Positions 1 through 16,520 of a DNA stretch of 60,000 nucleotides are shown here, in pieces. Numbering within the stretch: the stretch's first letter is position 1; each line of letters begins with the position of its first letter. Source of the stretch: Bugula neritina (Eukaryota > Bryozoa > Gymnolaemata > Cheilostomatida > Bugulidae); the NCBI GenBank assembly GCA_964035545.1, contig OZ037767.1:14412801-14472800 (forward strand), written 5' to 3'. Both the position numbers and the translations under genes were made by a program. The notes under the pieces were generated by a model. It ran no database searches. It saw only the letters and a list, made by a program, of their open reading frames with translations, and was not told the DNA's origin.

Positions 1-134
1 CAAAGCTCTCATGAATCAATAGCTAAAATGAAATCAAAATAAAATTAAAATATAATTTTTTTCAACTTTATATTTCGTGGAACCGTTTCTAATCTGTTTA
101 GTCGTTAGCCAATCAGATGCGACCTCTTTTCTAG

Positions 135-1749
135 GACAAGTTGAACGAGCTGAGTATCCACGTAGAGGAGCAGAAGGCACTGGACGATGCGGTTGAGAAG
201 ACTAAGATATTGGAGAGATATCAAAGGTATGGAGTCGTCTACCTTCTCTGTGTGGTTATACTTCTTTTTCTTTAATATCTTCTGATTGGCTAGATGTGGA
301 GTTCTTTAGATCCATAGAAATTCTGACTGGCTGGCAAATTTTGTTACCTTAGCTGCACTCCATAGTAATAGGTTTTGGCCGCATTTTAAGATAGGGAAGC
401 TGTTAGACATGTTATAAAGTAGCTGGGAGTTTTGCTCTCATGCATGGCTTGTCTCTGCTTACCGTGCTACGCTTAGTCTATCGGGTGAATCTTACTCTCA
501 GCTACCTATAGTTTGTCTTCTATATAATATAGCCTCTCTTCTATATAATATAATCTCTCTTCTATATATAGTCTCTCTTCTATATATAGCTCTAAGCCTG
601 TATCTGTCTATACTTCTGTTACTAATGTATTGGTAGAGCTAAGTCTAAGACTCCAACTGGAATACCTAAACTGAAGCGATCTAAAAAGTAACCTGTGGTA
701 TGATTGGTCGATTTCCTTGCAGTTAACCTCACAGTGTGCTGCCAGTAAAGTCAGCATTTGCTTCTTTTTCACTTTTTTACTTACTGCTAATTTTCCAGAA
801 GTATTTGAGATGTTTTCTTTCATCAAGTGTGACATAACAGTGTGGCTGTTGCTAACCACCATTTAGTTGTTGTGGCACGTGTTACCATGGTTACGAGAGC
901 AAAGTTCCTGTATTGAGTTGGTAGATATAAACTAGGATAGATGTGCTCAGTGCATTGAACATTTGGAGGTGGTTCTCTCCCCCCCCCCCACCCGCTTTCA
1001 TCCTAACTTTGTATTGGATTAGCAGATTAATTTCTCTGTGTTCAGTTCACACAAGCGATCACAGAATAATGAGAAAACAAATCACATTATTGTCTACTGA
1101 TGCATCTCAGAGAATTTGCAGTTAACTTTGCAGATGTTTTGATGAGTGAAATTGGTTAAGAGACGAAATTCCACCTCCCCCAGTTTTACTCAATTTATCT
1201 GATGTAGAACTCAGTCTAGCGTGTCATGTGACTTGTGATGACTCATTTGTTTCCTGTTATATAATTGGTTTATATCTTTGCTGTAGGTTACAGCATGCAG
1301 TCAGCTCTTTGAAGCAGGAGTTAAAATCCAATTCTTCCGCTGTCATCAGCGCCTTAGATTCCAGTAAAGACTCTAAAAATAGCCTGAGGCAGAGGCAGGT
1401 TCGGATATCTGATATTGTCACCAGTAACGATGGTTCTCAGACGACCTTGAAACAGCTCTCTCCTCGTTCAGAGGTCGAAGGTCAAGGTGAAGACAATGAT
1501 CTCCAAGAACGAATAGACGCTTACAGCAAAGCCTTAGGCCCAAACTCATACCGAAATGTTCTAGAGGATGATTACTTAGAGGAAATACAAGGTACATATA
1601 TTAACGAGTTGCCCGAGGCGCCACCCGACTTGTCTTGCGATCAGAGTTACAGGTCCTCAGTCTCTTCATCAGCAAATTATAAACCAAAAGCTGTTATTGA
1701 GAAGCGGAGGCACTCCACGCCCCGTAAAACTCCCGCGACCAAATTATAA
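135..1749 (+). CDS. 3' end of a coiled-coil protein (last two exons)
   Basis: Two exons join in frame: 135-226 and 1287-1749, stop TAA at 1747-1749. The acceptor before 135 (tttctag), the donor after 226 (gtatgg) and the acceptor before 1287 (gctgtag) fit consensus, and the split Arg codon (AG|G) is restored. The first exon encodes a charged helix rich in Glu, Lys and Leu (begins DKLNELSIHVEEQ), as in a coiled coil. The last exon continues the helix for about 15 residues, then becomes Ser-rich and polar, with an acidic segment (EDDYLEEIQ) and a basic tail ending RKTPATKL. The gene runs off the left edge, so its length and family are unknown. Centrosomal or cytoskeletal coiled-coil proteins look like this, but I do not recognise the family. 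The 1.06-kb intron holds short CTCTTCTATATA repeats near 530-590 and a poly-C run near 962. Confidence 0.7.
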
Positions 1750-2059
1750 GACACTTAGTCTACGTTCTTCCAAACTTATGGCCACATTTTGCTTATTTTG
1801 TGAGAATTTAAAGTTTTTAACTCGTGAATTTATACTTCCTGAATCAATGGCATAACTTGTATATTATTTGTCAGTTTGGGAAATTGAATTTTTGTAATTT
1901 TTTTATTTTGAACAAACTGTGTAATTTCTTGGACTATGCAAATATTTATTTGATATTTTAGTTACTAGTTGCCTGCTACTAACATGGATGGTATAGAATT
2001 AATTTATAGCATTGTTTTACTATGTTTATTTATATTAATATCTTGCCTCTTATACAGTT

Positions 2060-2580
2060 ATAGAATATGTGGAGCATGTATAGCATATAGAATGTAGCAC
2101 ATATAGTATAGAATATGGAGAATAGAGTATGGATTACATAACATATAATGTAGAATATCAAATATATAATATAGAACATGGAATATAGAATGATTAGGTT
2201 TATAATATAGAACATGGAGTGTAGAATATAGAACATAGAATATGGAATATAGAACATAGAATATAGAACATGGAGTATATAATATAGAACATGGAGTATA
2301 GAATATAGAACATAGAATATAGAACATGGAGTATATAATATAGAACATGGAGTATATAATATAGAACATGGAGTATAGAATATAGAACATAGAATATAGA
2401 ACATGGAGTATATAATATAGAACATGGAGTATAGAATATAGAACATAGAATATGGAATATAGAACATGGAGTATATAATATAGAACATGGAGTATAGAAT
2501 ATAGAACATGGAGTATATAATATAGAACATGGAGTATAGAATATAGAGCATAGAATATGGAATATAGAATGTAGAATAGA
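2060..2580. repeat. AT-rich minisatellite
   Basis: About 500 bp of degenerate tandem repeats. The commonest unit is a 21-mer around tatagaacatggagtatataa, alternating with variants in which 'gaatatagaacatagaatat' spacers appear. All three minus-strand frames stay open and read as Tyr/Phe/Ile/Leu-rich periodic peptides. This is a product of the repeat period, not evidence of a protein. Confidence 0.9.
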
Positions 2581-5166
2581 AAGGTTTGTAGCCTTGTTAG
2601 AATGTTTTGTATTTACCATTTAATTCTGTTCCAGTTTTCTAGACTTTTGTGTTGAATAATGCAAATGATGTTAACATGTGTGTCATGTTGGGGTTTCAGT
2701 GAAATTATTTATTGTTTTTCTTTTGTATTTTATTACGAATCCAGGTACTGGTTATACTAGCTTATGGATTGCTTTTTCATTTGATAGTCATTTTATACCA
2801 AAGTGTCTTATCTTAATCATCAAAACTGAAGTTATGAGTTCAACTTTTGCTACTGAGTGATTTTTCAGGTGATATAAATAAAAATATTATACCTTTGTAA
2901 TTGAAAGACTGCTTTTTTTATTTAAACAATCTTCTATGAATTAACAAGACTTTGGAGTCACTTCTTGAAAGGTTATAACTTGTATGTACAACATTTATAA
3001 CAGATTATTCTGACTATAACATTTATTATTTTTAGTAAAGCATGAAAAAAAACTGAACCTAATTTCAACTTACACAATGAAATAGTAAATGTGTGGAATA
3101 TAAATATTTAAAATGAAATAACATAGTTGGAACCTTATAAAGTGAAATTAGCACGGTAGCATTAAATAGTATAAAATTATTATTATAACTTATAAGTGCA
3201 TGTGTACTAAATTAATTGACTCATCCAACTATATATAATGAGCCCACAACTAACCTACCATGGATAATGTAAATTGATAAATAAATTACAACTGATTAAC
3301 ATCATTATAAATTTATTAAATAATTAATACTATATATTAAGAAGGCCCACGTTTACAATAATTAATAGTAGTTTACATTACTGCTGCTTCAATTCAAGAC
3401 ATATTAAAATGAGCACATGTTGGCTATACTACACAGTGCAGTATTATATTATTTTCCTACTACTTGAAAGTCTGCAATGGCATACTGTTTTATATGCAAT
3501 TTTAGGTGTTGTTTTTGGAATTTTCATACAATACATGTGTATTATACTACGTTACATTGTTATATTGAACCATGTTATTTATTGTCATATTTAGTGATAT
3601 CATATTGCTATATATATTATATTAGATCAGTTTTTATATTAGATTTGTATAGCTTTGTCTATAAAGTTTTAATATAAAGCAGGTTGCAAGCTCAATCAGT
3701 AGTCAGGTGTATATGTAACAGTTATGCTGTGTGCAGTTTACAAATATAAATGTAGTTCCATTATATTTTACATAACCTATTATTCTGTTAACTATTGTAT
3801 AGTAGTATTTATATACATACAAGCTGCATAATCATGCGTTTAAATGTCACTACAACTCTTATCTAACTTGGTTACCTTATAATATTAATATTATTTTAAA
3901 ACAAATGTAAAAACTGATAAGCTACAGGTGTTAATCATAGTTTAATTACTTATAGTTTTAAAACAGCTTACACATCATATAAGATATTATGAAAATATGT
4001 ATATGAGCTTATATACACTAATATTTGGCAATAACTCACTGTACAAGCTATTATAACTGCTGAACCTATATTTCTTTCCTTTCCTGGCTACTCTACACCA
4101 TATATTAAATATTGTTTTTTTAAAACACCAAAGTATAATGTGTGTATACTGTTACAGTTTTGATGTACAAAGCTCCCATTGTTGGTTCAAAATGTTCTAA
4201 ATAAAAAATAAAGCAACATTTTTTGCTGGTATTTGATTACCTCAATGGATGCTAGTTGTTGTTTGGTAAAGCTAATATTTGTGTATTTTACCTTTCATAT
4301 ATAGTAACAGCGTGCTGACTGTATACTCAATTGTTTGCTTATTCTTCAACCAATTGAGTTGGCTTCATTACCTTAAGTAAACACTGGTGTACAAAGCGCT
4401 AGCTATGATACTCAATATCTTTGCACTTGGAAATCAACGACCCCATTGGACAGAATTGTATATATTAAACAAACGGCATTTGGTTAACATAAAGATTATT
4501 GCTATCAAAGCATCCGTTTATTTCAAATAAATTATTGGCAGTAGCTGAGTGAGTGTAATTAGAGTTGGATTGAATACAGCAGTTGAGCTATTCTTTTCTC
4601 GAAGTACTGCCATTACATCAGCACAAACAGGTTAGCAAGTTTTCTAATTTTAGCAAATATTTTGGTTTTTCAGGTGAACTTTTATACGTTGTTTAAAGAC
4701 TCGTCTTATATGTAGTTTATTAAATAGAACTATTTAATATTGCAATACATTGGTTTTACAAAAAGCATCCTGAAATAGTAGTTCATTTGTCTAAAGCTTT
4801 ATGCATGCCTTTTGTAAGTACAAAAAAATTTTTTCCCTTGCAGTGTATATGTATAGAGATTGTAAAGTCAACTATTACAGTAATTTGAAGCAACTTACAA
4901 TCATGTAATAATATAAAATGAAAAAGAGGAAAAATGACTTTTTAAATGAATCAAACAAAATTTTAGAAAATAGTTTTTGCACGCAGGTTATAGTGAATAT
5001 ATATTTAATTATAACATCATGTCCAGAACGACCTATATGACGTTGTATATGTCATCAGACTTCATTAGTATGTTTATATTATGTAGTTAGGTTTCTTATC
5101 TATCCATGTTACAATAAATAATATAATTGGGTAGCTTTTTTAAGGGATGGCAAGATGCAGCACAAA

Positions 5167-5252
5167 GTTTGGGGTCACTGCATGCAGTGTAAAATATACA
5201 CATCACTGTTCAAACCCCAAACCCCTAACCACTGCATTTAGTGACCCCAAAC
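5167..5252. repeat. inverted repeat, 23-bp arms
   Basis: Arms 5167-5189 and 5230-5252 are reverse complements with two mismatches, around a 40-base loop. The core reads tttggggtcactgcat. It may be a short foldback element or a MITE remnant. No target duplication was identified. Confidence 0.6.
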
Positions 5253-7509
5253 AAGTATATATCATTTTAGTTGTTAAATTTCAAAGAAATTAGTTTTATG
5301 AGCCAGCACCTGGGTTTGAATCTTTTCAACCTAAGCTCCTTAGCAGGGCATAGTGTTTATTGAGTTAGTGCTGGAAAAATTCAAGCTGCATGCATACTGT
5401 TGGCAATCACTAACTTTTTGATATCATATTATGATTATATATCCAAAAAAGAAGTTATGAAGCAATTCACTTTCAACCATCTAACTTCTGATGTCTGAAA
5501 AGTCATGAGGATTTTAGTCTTTAGTATCTAGTGATCAACCATTCTTTTCCAGTACTAGTGTTATATACAATTGTAATTAAAGTTTCAAGAAATGTAGGTA
5601 ATTACATTAACCATTAATTCAGATTGAAAGCTATCAATAAGGTGTGTCTATCATTTACTCAATTTATCAATTATTAATCTATTTTCAATTTATAGATTTA
5701 TGCTTCTGTTGTCAACTAAGATGCCCAAGAAGTTGTGTAATTCTCACATACGCCACAGCAAGTATTATGTAGTTTCAACATGTTGAGCTATATTTTCTCT
5801 AGGTTTCCTTACCCCCCCCCCCTCCCGCTTCTCGTTAGCCTAAGATATAAAGTATATTCAAGCGATTCACCACCAGGTTAGTGTGTATTATATTCCCACC
5901 ACCCAATCAAGTCTCCTATATATTAATTTACAAAGCAAACAGAGTCTTAAATTAAGTTTGTCATTGATATAGATGTTTTAGTCCTTGCTGGTTTTAGATT
6001 TAGTCGACAGTTCAATAATATGAAGATAAGTTTTTGACCGAGTTCTTATAGCCAAAGATGAAATCTTCACCGCAGGCAATATAAATCTACTCTCAAAGTG
6101 CATATACCCTACCAGGATGTGTTTATTTAATTAGACACGTAATCATTACACAAACAATAAAGTAATTCTGTTATAGCAATCTTAAATACCCTAAGGGATA
6201 GCCTTAGCTTACAGAAGCATGTCTTTTACATAGTCTAAGTTCTACTCCTATTTGGTGAGTGGATAGGCTAATCATGCTTCAGTGTAATATAATTAAATCC
6301 TCATTATAGAACTGAACTAATTGTTATATCAATATCTTGTAAGGTTGAATTGGTGATTGGTTAATATAAACTACATTACATATTGTTGTCAAGTGCAGAT
6401 AAACCAGGAAATTAAAATTTTCAGTTACAAATAACAAATTAATTCTAATACATGTTTTATAGAACTATTTTACTGTAAAAACATATTGGAAACAATAGGT
6501 AAGAATATATAAAATGCATTTTGAAATAGGTTTATTAATGTTTCAAATGGAATATTATAATAAATTTGAGCTCAGTCCCTGATTTGAAATTAAATATATT
6601 TAAATATAATATTGGTATACTATATGGTATTATGATAGTATTGCAACTTAACATAGTGTGATACAATATTATGCAACTTAAATGTTCAACAGACTTTTTT
6701 CAGTATAAAACCAGTTAAATTATAATTTCTAAGTATGTATTCATTGTATATTATTGCTGCATTCAAACCCTGGCAAAGTAATCTTCTAAATGCCATCCCA
6801 AGCACTGAAGGGTTTAGCTACACTGTTATTGCTATATTCACAATATTATTATGTATTATTTTATTGTTGCAATTAATGAGTATGTAGACTCATACGTATA
6901 GCCTTAGGTTAAATGAAGAAAGAGATAAAGCGTTGCAAACACTTGAGTATGTACAATAGAAGTCAATTATAGTTCTCACCTTTAGATGATATCTCATCTA
7001 AAGGCCAAATCATTTCACTTTCCTTTGCACTGGTAATCAATTATTGATGTTTTTGATATATTTCTCTTTGCTGTGCATTGACCTGTCTGGGTGGAATTGA
7101 CTATTACAGTGTAGAGATGCATTCAGCCATCAATGGTGGCATATTGAGTATATATTTTAATTATTAACAGGATGGTGGAAAATTGAACTTGATTATAAAA
7201 GGAAATTTGTTTGCTCTCAAGCTGAATGACATTTCTATTTGCTTACAATTGGTCTTATCACTAGGAAAAGTGAGACTCAACTAAAACTCAAGTCTGAGAA
7301 ACTTTTCTTGAGTAACCCAAGTATCTCTTATGTAACCACTTCGTCTAATACAGAGTGTTTTCATTCTTTTAAATAAGAACTTTTATTAGCCCAAGTTCTT
7401 TAGCTCGCTTTAGAAGTTTGGTTTGCAATTTGCATAGTTATTAAGTTGAAACATAATTTTGTTTGCTACATTTTTCATGTAATGTGTAGTAGTGTGGAGT
7501 TTACCCAGT

Positions 7510-7588
7510 AGTCCAGTGGTATGATGGTTAGCATTTAGCGCGCCTGCTTGCAAGCCAGAGGTCTTGGGTTCAAACCCCATTGAGGGCA
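7510..7588 (+). repeat. tRNA-like dispersed repeat, copy 1
   Basis: tRNA-like sequence with an A-box-like part (agtggtatgatggttagc) and a B box (gggttcaaaccc). The flanks, gagtttacccagta upstream and gggcaaattattt downstream, also surround the copies at 44965, 45187 and 19175 (reverse). The shared flanks mark a tRNA-derived mobile repeat. A bona fide tRNA gene is unlikely, because the anticodon stem does not pair. Confidence 0.75.
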
Positions 7589-8184
7589 AATTATTTTTCA
7601 CATTTAAACACAAACTATATTCTAATTACTCCACCTGGCTTATCATCTAAACCTTGTATCAATATGCAATAGAACATTTCAGGACATAGTAATATATACC
7701 ATGCCTTATTATAATGGAGTAATTAATGCAAATGATGATATAACTATTTTGAGACATAAGCTTGTTCATATGAAGCATACATGTAGATATTATACAGAAC
7801 TTAGTATTATAATTACTTCTAAGTTATGCAATATATATAGTCACAGAAATGACATAATATAAAGTGCACGATATATTGTTATATGAAATACATACATTTA
7901 TATACTCTTCAGAATGTTTGCTTACGAATGCAAATATAAAATTAGGCTAATTTTCTGTTTAGTTATCCACAGATTTTGCTTAAAGAAAAATATTATTGCA
8001 AATTGTGTTTTGCAAAAAGTGCTTTCTATGCACTGCAGGCGAAGAAAATATTCAATAGAAAAAATATGTATATACTGCATAAGATGAAGTTAATATAAAA
8101 TTATAATTTAATATAATATAATTTCAGAGCACAACTTCAAATTCAAGATAATAGTAACTTATTTAAATACTGTTATTATTGCAG

Positions 8185-9328
8185 ACGTCTCAGTATGAGT
8201 GAGTCACGGCCAGAAAGCACCATTGCTTCCCTCAGTGACATCACCACTAGCAGCAGAAGTACAGCTTTGAGACAGAAAGGGAAATATATCAGGTCTCCTA
8301 TGTACCTATCACTGCATTCATCAGAATCAACTTCTTTAGCCAATGACACGAGAGGTGACAAAACGTGGCTGCCAAGTTCTGAGACAGAGGTAAAATCATT
8401 CTTCACTTCTACCAACAGCATGTTTGAAGCTATAAGCACAGTCACATCTATGCATGCAGTAGTTTTAAACTACACAACACTTTTAAACAGATTGGAAATA
8501 TTCTGTCTTATAAAAAATAATTGCCCCCACTGGGAATTGAACCCGAGGCCTGCGGCTTGAAAGCAAGGGTGCTAACCATTATACCACATTTCATCACCGC
8601 ATGTTTAACTATAAGTTCAACAAAAATCAAAATGCTAAAATATATTAAAAGAATGAACCCGTGAGTTTGGCTTCATAATTTACAAACTTAAAGATGTCCA
8701 TATATTGTTAGCATACATAAAATGTTACATTTTTATTAGTAGGTGTAAGCTCTAGTATATGCTACTCTATCTCAAGATGTCTAAATGATTTTAGAAGAAT
8801 GAAGCTAAGTTACGGAAAGGATTTCTGCCGCTAATAAATGGGTCATCACTGTCTGCATCAAAGAGCACTTCCTCCCACACACTAAGACTCTACAGCTCCT
8901 GCGAGTATTGTATGGGGACACCGAAACTTGTCACCAGATCCCAGAGCCTCTCAGACTGCTGGACTCGTGACGGCAACCCTCACCAACCAATCAGATGCTC
9001 TCATAGACACCATCAACCAATCACATCCTCTCATAGAAACTATCACCAGAAGCAACTTGATAAAAGAAAACTGACTATCAGTCACTCAGCTCCTGCGATT
9101 ATTCAGCCGTTTGAAGAAACGTTATTGCCGACTCACAACATATTCTTTGCTGGTCGTCCACCTTCACCAAAGATCCCAAAAATAGAGAAAGCAGTTTGTG
9201 TGGAGGCCTTGACACCCGTCTTGAGTACAACAAAGAAAACTAGACCGGGTGCTAAGAAGGTGAAGTTTGTGGATGAAGTCAACCGGTCAAACTATGATAA
9301 CAGGAAGTCAGCTGTTCTAGTCAACTAA
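8185..9328 (+). CDS. uncharacterised Ser-rich basic protein with a possible PP1-docking motif
   Basis: Two exons join in phase 0: coding from ATG 8195 to 8389 (donor gtaaaa) and 8795-9328 (acceptor ttttag), stop TAA at 9326-9328. From this ATG the protein is 242 aa. The exon opens after an acceptor at 8182-8184, and the ten bases before ATG also stay open in the same frame, so the ATG may be internal and the gene may extend upstream. The product has no membrane segment or recognised domain. It is rich in Ser, Thr, His and Lys, and has two similar His-rich stretches (PHQPIRCSHRHHQPI and HQPITSSHRNYHQKQ). Near the C-terminus KKVKFVDE (9256-9279) fits the RVxF-type docking motif for protein phosphatase 1. 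That role is inference from a short motif. An AATAAA lies at 9477-9482. The intron holds a reverse tRNA-like repeat. Confidence 0.65.
8522..8588 (-). repeat. tRNA-like dispersed repeat, copy 2
   Basis: Reverse-strand tRNA-like sequence inside the intron of the gene at 8185. B box gggttcaattccc and A-box-like tggtataatggttagc are clear. The anticodon-loop region reads cttgctttcaag and does not form a proper stem. Same family as the copies at 7510 and 44965. Confidence 0.7.
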
Positions 9329-10969
9329 GCGATCCATTCAATTTTGTAGAGATTTTTGTAATATTTTGAAATTTTGATAAATCTAATACATTAATGGTGA
9401 TAAAAATAGCATATTTTAGCACCTTTTATTTGCTTTCTATTAATTAGTATCTCTTTTATTATATAAAGTATTAAATAATAAAATGTTGTCAACAGTTTAT
9501 TGTAGAAAGTCTGGATTTGGTCTATTTTTGAATTACAAAATATAATGTACATAAATAATAACAATCCTATTTATGTTATCTTATGTGAAAGTCATATACT
9601 AAAAATATACATTTGCCATGCATGTAAGTCATAGAGCTATATATTTTTATTACAGTCAGAAACATGTTATGTATCTAAAATACAGTGCCTAAAGATGTTT
9701 CTATATTTATGTATAGACTTAATAAATTATTTTTATTACTTCTTTTGCTCTTAATTTATTTCTGCATTTTCTTCAGATATTGGTGATATCAAATATATTG
9801 GATGAATAGCAAACCAAATATTGTGTAACATACAAGACGCCTAGCTAACACTCAACCTATAGTTTGTCTTGTACATTTACTGTAGTTCTTTATTTAAAGC
9901 AAAGGTAAACATTCTATTTCACGACTATAATTACATCTATTTGCCTGGGCAATGTTCAATATAAAAACTACATTATATACTGTGCATTAATTAGGTAACA
10001 GTACACTAAATAAGCAGACATTTTGTTTAAGAACATATTGATAGGTAATGCATACTATAGAACCAGTGTTACCCACTCAGTGCTTATAGACACCTGCTCT
10101 AGTAATCATTTCTAGATAGAGTAGTATTGTATTACTATGTTGGCGTACCATGCAACTAATTTTACTCAAATTCAAATGACTAATTATTTCACTTATATAA
10201 TATGTCAATATATAATAGCCTATAGGCTATATTATAAATTACTATATAGTAATTTATACAAATTGGTGATGAATGCATTTAGAATCAGCTTATATGTTTA
10301 AAATTAGCTTTTGTATAGAATGATCGAATGTGTACTGCTCCATATGTATTTTTTCAATTTTCAGTTAATGTTTTCTGGGTTTATATGCAGCTTTAAGTTT
10401 ATGCTGTAGATATTGACATCCTGATTTAGCAAGAAATATGTTTTTGTTTTCTTTGGTTTTGGGAATTCCAATGCACTGTTAGTGTTACTTTCTGACTACA
10501 CTCACATTGTCACTTGTACCTACATAATTTACATGCATGTGACATACGATTTTCAGACAACATAGAACTGTAAGTCATAATTCGCGTCTAGCATTAAAAG
10601 TATAATTCATTAGATTTTCTTATCTTTATTTGAATCATTTTAATGGCTACTGTGGAATAGTTTCATTCAAAATGTGTAACTTTAGTTTTGAATTTATATA
10701 ACCTAACAACTGGTATAGCTTTTCAAGTTTTACGTAGCTCATTGTTGACAAGAGGATATTAGTGTTATGGGCTCATGCATTATACAATACACTCTTTTGT
10801 TTTCTAATGAACTTTTAAATATTGATTTTCCCAGGAAAAACACAAAAAGTTGATAATTATAGCGCAGGAGCTTAAATTATTTAAATATTTATTTCTGACC
10901 CAGTATTACAATATATTATCAACAGATCAAATGCCAGTCCAATTTCCTAGATCAAAACGTATAGATTGT
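9329..10969. other. gene-free stretch between convergent genes
   Basis: 3' flanks of the gene at 8185 (+) and of PSMC4 (-). A candidate minus-strand AATAAA for PSMC4 lies at 10888-10893. The rest is AT-rich with no supported coding sequence or repeat family. Confidence 0.6.
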
Positions 10970-15719
<4,750 letters not shown>

Positions 15720-16520
15720 TTTGATTTTGTTTTACCATTGGTTTCCGGTAAATCTTGAAACATATTATAAAAGGCAAATAAAAAATAATTTTGTGACAAA
15801 AACTAATTAAAAAATATGAAATAAAAAAAATTCTTTTATTAAAAAATAATGACTGATAGTTTCTTATTTAAAAGTGTTCTGTTTCAGTTTTCAGTTTCCG
15901 GAGGTGTGTTCTATAATTTGTACCTAGCAATACTGTCAACAACCTGCTCAACCATGACCACGTTTGTACGAAAATCAAAATGAACATTATTTTTCAAGCT
16001 CTAGAACTTGTACGTTCATATAATTACACCCAGCTAAGTTGGGCTGGAAAATATTTTTTGAAATTATTGTAAGTTTTTACAATTGCAAAATTTGAAAAAG
16101 TAAATTCTTAAAATGTAAAATTTTAAACCTAAACTAATAGTAATATTAATAAAAATAATATTCTAATCTAATGTCACCATTACTATTAGTATTACTTTAG
16201 TATAAGTATTGCTATTATGATTAGACTGTAAATTACTTACTGGTGTAATTACAAAAATAATTCAGTCTAGTACCTTGATTTTTGGACAGCACTAATGAGG
16301 TTACTGTTTCAGTGTCAGTTAAATCTAAGGTTGACAGATTTACAATAAATATCGTTTTTTTCATTGTATTTATTGAACGTAAATTTAGTTTTTAATTTTA
16401 GAAATACATTTGTTGATGTCTTGCAGGCTATAGAAAAACTACTCAAAATCTTAATTATTGAAACAGTTTTACATATTCACACGCATGTTTTATTAAATAC
16501 TTATTATAGAAGATGTCAGA
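15720..16520. promoter_or_regulatory. shared upstream region of PSMC4 and the TTLL11-like gene
   Basis: The two start codons point away from each other with 801 bp between them, so promoters and 5' UTRs of both genes should lie here. The sequence is AT-rich. I see no unambiguous TATA box or CpG-rich core. Possible 5' UTR exon borders for the plus-strand gene lie near 16401 and 16511, but none can be proven. Confidence 0.5.

Larger units (their letters stand above)
1750..8184. other. gene-free stretch
   Basis: 3' flank of the coiled-coil gene (candidate AATAAA at 2877-2882) followed by about 5 kb of AT-rich DNA. No ORF here looks coding. It contains the minisatellite at 2060-2580, an inverted repeat at 5167-5252, a poly-C tract near 5812, a short hairpin at 6979-7004 (arms cctttagatga / tcatctaaagg) and a tRNA-like repeat at 7510-7588. 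Unrecognised 5' exons of the gene at 8185 could lie here. Confidence 0.6.

Noticed and set aside
2030-2619. Three overlapping minus-strand ORFs of 110-173 codons
   Set aside because: They read the minisatellite in all frames as periodic Tyr/Phe/Ile/Leu peptides, so the open frames come from the repeat.
5285-5340. tRNA-like sequence near gggtttgaatc
   Set aside because: Only a weak B-box-like match; the rest does not fit a tRNA.
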